Positions 1 to 5,653 of a stretch of 7,134 nt of DNA are shown piece by piece (the first letter of the stretch is position 1; each line of letters opens with the position of its first letter). The notes under the pieces are model-generated. The model was not told the origin of the DNA. It did not search any database and was given only the letters and a program-made list of their open reading frames with translations. The position numbers were made by a program, and so were the translations under genes. Source of the stretch: an uncultured Erysipelotrichaceae bacterium (GTDB lineage Bacteria > Bacillota_I > Bacilli_A > Erysipelotrichales > Erysipelotrichaceae); contig CACZTC010000046.1 in the NCBI GenBank assembly GCA_902784015.1, forward strand, positions 1 to 7,134. Direction: 5' to 3'.

Positions 1-803
1 AAAAAGTTATGGAAGACTTGATGATTGTGACTAATGTATGTGTCGCAGAATTTATGAAATGGCAAGAGATACCTTGCATATATCGTGTTCATGAAAAACC
101 GCAAGCTAAAAAGATAAATGATTTCATCCAATTATCTGAAAATATGGGACATAGATTAATATTAGGAAAATCTAATATTTATCCTAATGAAATTCAAAGC
201 TATTTAGAAAGTATTATGGACGCAGATACTTATCCTGTTTTAAGTATGTTGTTGCTTAGATGTATGCAAAAAGCTAAATATGAAAATGTATGTAAAGGAC
301 ATTTTGGTTTAGCCGAAGAATATTATCTTCATTTCACTTCACCAATCAGACGTTATCCTGATTTGATGGTTCATAGGATGCTTAGAAAATATAGTTTTGA
401 AAATGTCTTAGATGAAAAAGAAAGAAATAAAGATAATGAAAAATGTGGAACATATGCAGAATCTTCGAGCGAAAGAGAAAGAGCTGCTCAAGATGCTGAA
501 TATGATTGCGATGATATGAAAAAAGCAGAATATATGCTTGATCATATTGGCGAAGAATATGAAGGTATTATCAATAGTGTTCAATCATATGGTTTTTATG
601 TAATGCTTGATAATACGATTGAAGGCTTAGTTAGATTAAGAGAGATGAAAGATGATTTTTATGATTATGATTCTTTCAATTCAATGTTAGTAGGCGCTGC
701 TAGCTGTAAAAGTATTAAGTTAGGAGAAAGAGTTAAAGTAAGAGTATTAGATGCTAATAAAGAAGCTCATACAGTTGATTTTGAATACTTAGGAAAAGTT
801 TAA
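1..803 (+). CDS. rnr: Ribonuclease R, C-terminal part (5' end outside window)
   Basis: This is the C-terminal ~267 residues of the processive 3'-5' exoribonuclease RNase R (RNB/VacB family), which degrades structured RNA and, in trans-translation, the non-stop mRNA. The frame is open from base 3, so the gene runs in from the left; the ATG at base 9 is internal (V-M-E-D-L-M-I matches the family's 'EDxMI' segment), not a start. Counting from that Met, the RNB signature HFTSPIRRYPDLMVHR lies at residues 108-123 and an S1 RNA-binding domain at about 182-262 (EYEGIINSVQSYGFYV onward, closing with KVRVLDANKEAHTVDFEYL). The catalytic aspartates lie upstream of the window. The protein stops four residues after the S1 core, with no lysine-rich tail of the kind seen in the E. 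coli enzyme. Its TAA is two bases before the smpB ATG, so the two are cotranscribed and probably translationally coupled. Confidence 0.95.
   Translation, partial: KVMEDLMIVTNVCVAEFMKWQEIPCIYRVHEKPQAKKINDFIQLSENMGHRLILGKSNIYPNEIQSYLESIMDADTYPVLSMLLLRCMQKAKYENVCKGHFGLAEEYYLHFTSPIRRYPDLMVHRMLRKYSFENVLDEKERNKDNEKCGTYAESSSERERAAQDAEYDCDDMKKAEYMLDHIGEEYEGIINSVQSYGFYVMLDNTIEGLVRLREMKDDFYDYDSFNSMLVGAASCKSIKLGERVKVRVLDANKEAHTVDFEYLGKV
791..796 (+). promoter_or_regulatory. Ribosome binding site of smpB
   Basis: AGGAAA sits inside the last codons of rnr, nine bases before the ATG at 806. It supports that ATG as the smpB start and implies translational coupling to rnr, because ribosomes finishing rnr pass over the site. 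Confidence 0.6.
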
Positions 804-805
804 AT

Positions 806-1264
806 ATGGAAAAAGGCGAAAAGAATGTAGCGGTTAATCGTCGCGCAAAACATGATTATTATTTAGAAGACCACTATGAATGTGGTCTAGTTTTAACGGG
901 AACAGAAATAAAATCAATTCGTAATGGTAAAGTCCAATTTAAAGATTCTTATATTTCTATTTATCAAGGTGAAGCTTGGATTAAGGGCATGCATATATCT
1001 GCTTATAAATATGGTAATCAATTCAATGTTGATGAAGAAAGAGATAGGAAATTATTATTACATAAACAAGAGATTAGAAAGCTTCATCAAAAAGTTAAGA
1101 CAAAAGGCTATACCTTGGTACCAACTAGGATGTATTTAAAAGATGGTAGAGCTAAACTTGAAATAGCTTTAGCTAAAGGTAAGAACTTATATGATAAACG
1201 TCAAAGTGAAAAAATGAGAGATGCGCAAAGAGAAATGGCTAAAGCGCTTAAACTAAAAAAATAA
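806..1264 (+). CDS. smpB: SsrA-binding protein SmpB
   Basis: SmpB binds the tRNA-like domain of tmRNA, delivers alanyl-tmRNA to stalled ribosomes and mimics the missing codon-anticodon pairing in the decoding centre. The 152-residue length is normal for the family. The N-terminal hallmark is intact: NRRAKHDYYLEDHYECG at residues 11-27 followed by LVLTGTEIKSIRNGKV, and the C-terminal hallmark GKNLYDKR is followed by the expected basic, helix-forming tail (SEKMRDAQREMAKALKLKK) that enters the mRNA channel. The ATG at 806 is chosen because it has AGGAAA nine bases upstream and gives the standard short leader before NRRA. The gene follows rnr by two bases, the widespread Bacillota arrangement. 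Its stop codon is embedded in the 5' arm of the terminator. Its RNA partner ssrA is at the right end of the window on the opposite strand. Confidence 0.97.
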   Translation: MEKGEKNVAVNRRAKHDYYLEDHYECGLVLTGTEIKSIRNGKVQFKDSYISIYQGEAWIKGMHISAYKYGNQFNVDEERDRKLLLHKQEIRKLHQKVKTKGYTLVPTRMYLKDGRAKLEIALAKGKNLYDKRQSEKMRDAQREMAKALKLKK

Positions 1265-1290
1265 CTTGTCTATGACAAGTTATATTTTTT
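1261..1290. terminator. Bidirectional intrinsic terminator between smpB and the membrane protein gene
   Basis: A perfect 10-bp stem, ATAACTTGTC (1261-1270) with GACAAGTTAT (1274-1283), closes on a three-base TAT loop. On the + strand it is followed by A then T6 (1285-1290); on the - strand it is followed by T7 (complement of the A run at 1254-1260). It therefore can terminate both convergent genes. The stem includes the smpB TAA, and its + strand T-tract touches the stop codon of the minus-strand gene at 1289, so no spare sequence separates the two operons. Confidence 0.9.
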
Positions 1291-2470
1291 ATATTGAACC
1301 AAATAATAATATAAAAATCCAATGTGCAGCAATTCCTGCGCATAGCCCTCCAATAGTATGAGAAAGAATAGCTTTACCAATAAGATCTTTACAATTTAAA
1401 CTATCCATCATTGAGGCATGGGTACTCAAATAACCACTCCAGCACATACACATAGCGGTAAATACGGAAATATCTTGTGCTTTTAATAATCCTTTAGAAG
1501 CTAAATTAGAAGTCATACTTAAGGCTGCTCCAGCAGCTCCTAAAGAAGTAACAGGAACACCAATTGCTTCAGGACTAGAGAAACCAAATAATGGATTCAA
1601 GATAAAATTTAATCTTTCTGCTAAAACAGGTAATAATCTAATTCCTTCATAAGCTGCCCCAGTATATTCGCCTCCTTCAGAAGGGCCATTTATTAACATC
1701 AATACTAATGTACAGATTACTAATACGCCAGGAATAATACTTACTCCCATTTTAACGCCAGCATGGCCGCCATCTAAGATGGCAGAAATAGCTCTACTAC
1801 CAATACCGCCATGACGAATAGGTCTCATATTAGCTGGTGTTAAAGGAGCTTTAGAATCTAAAGATATTTCTTCAGCACTTTCACCAAAATATTTCTTTGT
1901 AAAAATAAGCATTAATCTTGTGCTAATAATGCTGCCAATAAATGCAGCTAATAAACCAATTCCTACAGCTTTACCTAATGATTGTTTCATAAGAGGAGAG
2001 AGACTATACATATATGTACAAACTATTAATCCCATCCCAAAAGAAGTGCCTAAATTAGTAAGAGCAGGAAATTCATATTTCTTAAAATAATGACGGAAAT
2101 GATGATCTTCAGCTAAAGCTAAAATAGCAGGATTATCAGATAGAAATGTAGTAATGACACCTAGCGCAGCTGCTCCAGGCAAATTAAATAAAGGTCTCAT
2201 AAGAGGTTGTAATACTCTGTTAGCTAAAGAAACAAAACCGAATTCAGATAATAATGCCGAAATAGCACCCATGATAACGCAGACTGCAGTTATATATAAA
2301 ACAGTATCTATTAATAAACGATAAGCAGTATTCATGATGGTATTTAAAGTATTAGCTAAGCCCATCTGAAATACAAAGAAAAGAAAAAAACCAATAAAGA
2401 TAAAAGGAAAGATAAAAGTTTCTATATCTAATTCCTTTTTATATGAAGCATGTTTATCGTTGTTATCCAT
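1289..2470 (-). CDS. Multi-pass membrane protein with nucleoside-recognition (Gate) domains
   Basis: A 393-residue integral membrane protein with about ten hydrophobic segments (roughly 19-36, 52-74, 97-118, 141-157, 167-188, 240-260, 280-297, 300-325, 335-352, 366-390). The arrangement of two similar halves, with L-P-G-A-A-A-L-G near 97-104, SDNPAILAL at 111-119, the GVSIIPG turn at 242-248 and GVPVTSLGAAGAA at 304-316, is what I expect for the Gate-domain superfamily that includes YjiH-like and CD0519/CD1768-type proteins. Substrate is not established for these relatives and I assign none. A hydrophilic stretch (about 192-230) separates the halves. The start at 2470 lacks a Shine-Dalgarno site but follows a good promoter by only nine bases, suggesting a leaderless transcript; the next in-frame Met (36) would cut into the first membrane segment. 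It is separated from the upstream small gene by a terminator, so it probably forms its own unit. Confidence 0.8.
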   Translation of the reverse strand: MDNNDKHASYKKELDIETFIFPFIFIGFFLFFVFQMGLANTLNTIMNTAYRLLIDTVLYITAVCVIMGAISALLSEFGFVSLANRVLQPLMRPLFNLPGAAALGVITTFLSDNPAILALAEDHHFRHYFKKYEFPALTNLGTSFGMGLIVCTYMYSLSPLMKQSLGKAVGIGLLAAFIGSIISTRLMLIFTKKYFGESAEEISLDSKAPLTPANMRPIRHGGIGSRAISAILDGGHAGVKMGVSIIPGVLVICTLVLMLINGPSEGGEYTGAAYEGIRLLPVLAERLNFILNPLFGFSSPEAIGVPVTSLGAAGAALSMTSNLASKGLLKAQDISVFTAMCMCWSGYLSTHASMMDSLNCKDLIGKAILSHTIGGLCAGIAAHWIFILLFGSI

Positions 2471-2479
2471 CTATATGTA

Positions 2480-2507
2480 ATTGTATTGCCGATAAATAAA
2501 AAGTCAA
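2480..2507 (-). promoter_or_regulatory. Predicted sigma-A-type promoter for the Gate-domain protein
   Basis: On the minus strand, TTGACT (2507-2502) and TACAAT (2485-2480) are separated by 16 bases, each one mismatch from consensus. Transcription would start about 6-8 bases downstream of the -10 box, i.e. within one to three bases of the ATG at 2470. It lies immediately downstream of the T8 tract of the preceding terminator, consistent with a fresh transcription unit. Confidence 0.6.
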
Positions 2508-2512
2508 TTTAT

Positions 2513-2539
2513 AAAAAAAAGGGAATTTGATAATTCACC
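2513..2539 (-). terminator. Intrinsic terminator after the small His-rich gene
   Basis: Read on the minus strand, GGTGAATT (2539-2532) pairs with AATTCCC (2527-2521) with one bulged T, around an ATCA loop, and is followed at once by eight T (2520-2513). It would end the transcript carrying the deacetylase, the zinc-ribbon regulator and the small His-rich protein. Confidence 0.7.
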
Positions 2540-2541
2540 TT

Positions 2542-2577
2542 TAATCGCGATTACTAAATGAATAATTATAATTTAGT
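2542..2577. repeat. Two nested dyads between the small gene's stop and its terminator
   Basis: TAATCGCGATTA (2542-2553) is a perfect 12-bp palindrome, and ACTAAAT (2553-2559) is mirrored by ATTTAGT (2571-2577) across an 11-base AT loop; the latter overlaps the stop codon of the small gene. They could be RNA structure protecting the 3' end, or protein-binding sites. The palindrome lies 35 bases upstream of the -35 box of the Gate-domain gene, where a regulator could bind. No function can be read directly. Confidence 0.45.
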
Positions 2578-2728
2578 GCCCGCCGCTTTCCTCGCCATGT
2601 TCACTTTCTGCGTGCTCAGATGTTTCTTCATGGCCATGTGAATCAGTTGATCCACTTAGATTCCATGTCAACAATATGCCAGCACATAAACAATAAACAA
2701 GGAGCCAAATCCAGATATTCTTTTTCAT
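2573..2728 (-). CDS. Small single-pass membrane protein with His/Glu-rich tail (51 aa)
   Basis: A short gene recognised from its context. The start at 2728 is chosen because AGAGG (2740-2736) lies seven bases upstream; an ATG two codons earlier (2734) is too close to that site. The product begins MKKNIWIWLLVYCLCAGILL, a positively charged N-terminus followed by one hydrophobic segment (about 5-22), so it is a membrane anchor or uncleaved signal. The remaining ~28 residues are strongly acidic and rich in His, with HGH, EHAE, EHGEE and a terminal GGH: five histidines in 21 residues. Such tails often bind divalent metals, but that is inference here. It starts 27 bases after the stop of the zinc-ribbon regulator on the same strand and ends just before an intrinsic terminator, so it looks like the last gene of that operon. 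I do not recognise a named family. Confidence 0.75.
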   Translation of the reverse strand: MKKNIWIWLLVYCLCAGILLTWNLSGSTDSHGHEETSEHAESEHGEESGGH

Positions 2729-2755
2729 TTGCATACCTCTAAAAAGATTATAACA

Positions 2756-3520
2756 TTATCTCTTTTTATATATAACTAGTTCTGGATTATATCCATCTTT
2801 TTCATATGTACAAACAAGAATGAAATCCATATTAGCTAGAACACCAAAACATCTTTCAGAGCCAAATAGAGATTCTAATTCATTTCCTAAATAAGTTGTA
2901 TTATCATCTAAGAATTTGACCATTTGGCCATTAGGAAGGCGATATTCAAGATTTACATAACTACCTACTAAGGCATTTAGTTTTTCAACTTTAGGCATAC
3001 CTTCGATATTTAATGCATTAATTTCATCAATCAAGATTCTTTTAAATTCTTCAAATTGTCCATCATCACTTAATTCTTCATATTTCTTCCAATAATTAAG
3101 CTTAGGCAATTTCTCTTTCATATATTCTCTAGCTTGTTCCTCATCAAAACCTTCTTTAACCATATGAGGAATACAAACTTCAATTAAATTATCCATATCA
3201 TTATATGTATATGTTCCATCTGCATAACACCACTTACAATATTCTTCGTTAAGTGAGCCATCTTTATTCCTACTAATGATGTCATCTTCTAAAGGCATCC
3301 CACAACATTGGCATATTAGTTTTTGAGGTGAGCCAAGTAAAGTATTAATGGAAACATTATAGAGCTTTGATAAAAGTAATAATGTTTCTCTACCTGGCAT
3401 AGTTTCACCAGTCTCCCAACGCGAAACAGCTTGTCTAGTTACATAAACAATCTTAGCTAGTTCATCTTGAGATAAACCTTTTTTAATTCGTAATTTATAT
3501 AATATATCTTTTGTATCCAT
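2756..3520 (-). CDS. XRE-family transcriptional regulator with central zinc ribbon
   Basis: A 254-residue protein in three parts. Residues 1-65 are a Cro/CI-type helix-turn-helix (LRIKKGLSQDELAKIVYVTR followed by QAVSRWETG, then a standard fifth helix ending at LLG). Residues 69-100 are a zinc ribbon, with C70-x-C72-C73-G-M-P-L and Y-C95-x-x-C98-Y; C70/C73 and C95/C98 are the likely Zn ligands, the pattern of the 'putative zinc ribbon' domain common in Bacillota. The helical segment 108-170 belongs to the same domain architecture, and a predicted beta-rich C-terminal domain (about 178-254) completes a layout I have seen in annotated clostridial proteins, whose ligand is unknown to me. The start at 3520 has GGAG 11 bases upstream (3535-3532), slightly long spacing, and gives a canonical HTH onset. 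It lies 65 bases after the deacetylase stop and 27 bases before the small His-rich gene's ribosome site region, so it may sense a metal or redox signal and control its own operon; that role is inference. Confidence 0.88.
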   Translation of the reverse strand: MDTKDILYKLRIKKGLSQDELAKIVYVTRQAVSRWETGETMPGRETLLLLSKLYNVSINTLLGSPQKLICQCCGMPLEDDIISRNKDGSLNEEYCKWCYADGTYTYNDMDNLIEVCIPHMVKEGFDEEQAREYMKEKLPKLNYWKKYEELSDDGQFEEFKRILIDEINALNIEGMPKVEKLNALVGSYVNLEYRLPNGQMVKFLDDNTTYLGNELESLFGSERCFGVLANMDFILVCTYEKDGYNPELVIYKKR

Positions 3521-3570
3521 AAATATCTTATCTCCATCATTATTTTAGATTGGAAATATAAAATATTCAC

Positions 3571-3585
3571 GCAACTTATTGTTGC
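3571..3585 (-). other. Short hairpin after the deacetylase stop
   Basis: GCAAC and GTTGC form a 5-bp stem around a five-base loop immediately after the deacetylase stop codon. No T-tract follows on the minus strand, so it is at best a weak terminator or attenuation point, and read-through into the regulator gene is likely. Confidence 0.3.
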
Positions 3586-4935
3586 TTAATTAGTATTATT
3601 GTTTTTGTTGAAGATTAATATAAGAAGAATAATAACTAAAGATAAGAAAAGAATAATTAGAGGGATTAAATAGTTATTAAGAGAAGGGGAAGTTTCAGAT
3701 ATTTCTTTTTCTTCTACTACTTCTTCTATAATCGTTTCTTCTTTTATTTCCTCATCTATTTCTTCATTTATTATTTCTTCCTCTTTTATTACCACATTTT
3801 CAAATAAATCATTTGTGTTATCAAAGCCAACAGTAGTTCTATATAAACCAAATAAAGAAGCATCATACATAGTATCTTCAGGATTATCTGTGACATAAAA
3901 ACCAGTCCACTGTTGAGTAACATGTTTGAGATAAGCTTCTGAAGCTATCTCAATAGCATTCTTACCATTAAAAGCATCTAATTCTTTTCTTAAATCTAAA
4001 CGAATTTGATTAGCTTCATATAAATGTAAATAGGTTTTTAAGACATCATGTGTTCCATATTCATTGGCGCTATTAGGACAATAATTTTCATCCATGCTAT
4101 TATCTACGCTTTCGCATACTGCCTTAACAAGAATCTTATGACCGCCATGACCATATTCACCATTAATATCTTGTGTTACAACAACTTTTGGTTTGAATTT
4201 ACGAATATTTTCAGTAACGAAATCTACCATTGTAGGATAGGAATAAGTATTTAATGCTTGATCTAATGTTTCTAAATATACATCTGGAAATGGACCTGTA
4301 ACCGGATAATTCTCTACGCCTATTGTCCATAGACCATCTAGTTTTTCATGCTCTCTTACTTCATTAGTACTATAGAATTCACAAAGATAAACAACTTGAA
4401 CATTTAGATCTTTCTCTCCAGCATAAAGAGCCAAGACACCTCCTAAAAATAATATTTCATCATCAGCATGTGTAGCAAAAACTAAGATGTCAACATCATC
4501 TTGAGCTTTATGCCATTTTTGAGCACTATTATTCTCATTATCATAGACATAGATATTAGCAATTCTTTCATTATCTAAAAAAGTAATATCACATGATGTT
4601 GTAGGATTGTCTAATTTAATATAATCATGCAGAAAAGAAGTATCTCGATTTATCGTACTAGTTTGATTATATGAAATAGAATAAGAGGAAGGCTCATTAT
4701 TGAATTCTATATAAATATAAGTAAAAGGATTATCACTTTGAATGGTTAATGTTTGCGTATTATATATTAATATCTCACTATCATAAGAATTATCATTAAG
4801 GATATCACTATAATCAATTCCATCTATCATGATAAGTACATTTAAAAATGTATTATCTTCTATCACAGGATGAAAAAAAGAAGGTAAAAATAATATACAA
4901 GCTAGTAATATCTGTTTTATTTTTATCATATGCAT
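3586..4935 (-). CDS. Secreted, membrane-anchored PIG-L/LmbE-family deacetylase
   Basis: A 449-residue extracytoplasmic enzyme of the zinc-dependent N-acetylglucosaminyl deacetylase (PIG-L/LmbE) family. An N-terminal signal segment (about 3-21, KIKQILLACILFLPSFF) is followed by a ~110-residue region of alternating short strands (30-140) that I do not recognise. The catalytic domain runs from about 147 to 370: motif ATHADDE at 154-160 gives the first ligands and base (H156, D158, D159), and GHGGH at 262-266 gives the second His site (H263, H266). The usual Pro of the HPDDE motif is Ala here, which is not a ligand. Residues ~383-413 are a Glu/Ile-rich stalk, then a single hydrophobic segment (about 422-442) and a short polar tail anchor it, so the catalytic domain faces outside. 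Substrate is probably an acetylated amino sugar in the envelope or a glycoconjugate, but cannot be read from sequence. Start: ATG at 4935 or the ATG two codons later; neither has a strong ribosome site (AAAGATG at 4948-4942 is the best). Confidence 0.87.
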   Translation of the reverse strand: MHMIKIKQILLACILFLPSFFHPVIEDNTFLNVLIMIDGIDYSDILNDNSYDSEILIYNTQTLTIQSDNPFTYIYIEFNNEPSSYSISYNQTSTINRDTSFLHDYIKLDNPTTSCDITFLDNERIANIYVYDNENNSAQKWHKAQDDVDILVFATHADDEILFLGGVLALYAGEKDLNVQVVYLCEFYSTNEVREHEKLDGLWTIGVENYPVTGPFPDVYLETLDQALNTYSYPTMVDFVTENIRKFKPKVVVTQDINGEYGHGGHKILVKAVCESVDNSMDENYCPNSANEYGTHDVLKTYLHLYEANQIRLDLRKELDAFNGKNAIEIASEAYLKHVTQQWTGFYVTDNPEDTMYDASLFGLYRTTVGFDNTNDLFENVVIKEEEIINEEIDEEIKEETIIEEVVEEKEISETSPSLNNYLIPLIILFLSLVIILLILIFNKNNNTN

Positions 4936-4990
4936 ATTTTACATCTTTAATGATTCTAAAAGAATAATATATTAATAATGAATAAACATT

Positions 4991-5009
4991 CCAAAGTAGA
5001 TTTCTTTGG
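4991..5009. other. Small hairpin in the divergent intergenic region
   Basis: CCAAAG (4991-4996) and CTTTGG (5004-5009) form a 6-bp stem with a seven-base loop in the 238-base gap between the divergent deacetylase and repeat-protein genes. It could be an operator or a remnant terminator (a short T-rich stretch follows on the + strand). I see no promoter pair I would defend in this gap, only a TATACT at 5043-5048 without a well-spaced -35. Confidence 0.3.
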
Positions 5010-5160
5010 TTTATATGACAATATTTTAATAATTTAACTGAATATACTGTTCAAAAAATAAATTGCTTAATGAATTGATAGATCAATCATTCGTATTAGT
5101 ATTTCCTTTAATAAATATTTCAAACAATAATATGATATGTGATAATGAAATTATAAACAA

Positions 5161-5166
5161 AGAGGA
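5161..5166 (+). promoter_or_regulatory. Ribosome binding site of the 95-aa repeat protein
   Basis: AGAGGA lies seven bases before the ATG at 5174. It decides the start, because the same frame is open upstream to a TTG at 5063 that has no comparable site and would add 37 residues with no repeat character. Confidence 0.7.
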
Positions 5167-5173
5167 TGAATTT

Positions 5174-5461
5174 ATGTTTGTGAAAAAAGGTAAGGATATT
5201 ATTTATGAGGTAGAAGATGATAAAGTTTATAAGTTTATACCTGGCTTTTTTGGTAAAAAGAAAGTTGTGGCATATACTTTGGAAGATAATCTAATCATTG
5301 AAGGTAAATCATCGTTTGGAAAAGTTGTCGCTCATATTGAAGGAAATCAGATAATAGAGGGATTATCAGAGTGGGGAGCAGTTCTTTATACTATTGATGG
5401 AAATCGTATTGTTGAAGGGCCTTCGGAATGGGGTATGCTAGTTTATACAATTGAAGGATAG
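5174..5461 (+). CDS. Small protein of tandem ~19-residue beta-type repeats (95 aa)
   Basis: A 95-residue soluble protein with no signal or membrane segment. Most of it is a repeat: units at about 34-53, 54-71, 72-90 and a partial 91-95 share the pattern Y/H-T-(I/L)-E/D-(G/D)-N-x-I-(I/V)-E-G-x-S-E-W-G-x-V-L-Y, and residues 11-33 are a diverged copy (YEVEDDKVYKFIPGFFG). The alternation of hydrophobic and polar residues with Gly turns predicts a beta-sheet stack or small beta-solenoid/propeller-like fold. The last unit stops after YTIEG, that is at the strand that begins each unit, which is a natural closing point. I do not recognise a named family and assign no function. It precedes the alpha/beta hydrolase on the same strand and even in the same frame phase, but several stops separate them. 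Confidence 0.75.
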   Translation: MFVKKGKDIIYEVEDDKVYKFIPGFFGKKKVVAYTLEDNLIIEGKSSFGKVVAHIEGNQIIEGLSEWGAVLYTIDGNRIVEGPSEWGMLVYTIEG

Positions 5462-5514
5462 AAAAAGATGTAATTAATATTGCATAATTTAGATATGCTT
5501 TTAAGAATAAAAAA

Positions 5515-5653
5515 ATGAAACAAATGATAGAAAAAAAGTAAAAGTGAATCTAAAGAAGAGACCCTACTTGAAGAAAAAGAACAATATCAAAGTCATAATC
5601 ATAAGAATATTGATGATGTAATTGTAGATAGAATCAAAATAGATGATTTTACT
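5515..5653 (+). other. Frameshifted upstream extension of the alpha/beta hydrolase
   Basis: The hydrolase frame is open from 5531 to 5653 (41 codons) before its first ATG, and its last part, IKIDDFT directly before MDYCKFGKGEK, looks like genuine family N-terminal sequence. No ATG, GTG or TTG occurs in that stretch and a TAG closes it at 5528-5530. Two ATGs (5515 and 5524) lie one frame over and read M-K-Q-M-I-E-K-K before a TAA at 5539. The frames meet in an A7 tract (5531-5537): removal of one A would join MKQMIEK to SKSESKEE and the rest of the hydrolase. This is either an inactivating indel, a switching (slippage) tract, or a site of transcriptional slippage; a base-call error in the assembly is also possible. 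Confidence 0.5.

Noticed and set aside
924..1139. 71-codon + strand open frame inside smpB
   Set aside because: Fully inside the well-supported smpB gene in another frame; no ribosome site and no family-like sequence.
4048..4254. 68-codon + strand open frame antisense to the deacetylase
   Set aside because: Overlaps the catalytic region of an intact gene on the opposite strand; Ile/Phe/Asn-rich shadow composition.
4894..4911. Possible lipobox (L-L-A-C) near the deacetylase N-terminus
   Set aside because: The Cys is at residue 12 or 13 with too little hydrophobic sequence before it, the hydrophobic segment continues past it, and a C-terminal anchor is present.
5063..5173. TTG start extending the repeat protein by 37 residues
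   Set aside because: No ribosome site near the TTG, while ATG 5174 has AGAGGA at ideal spacing and begins where the repeat-type sequence begins.
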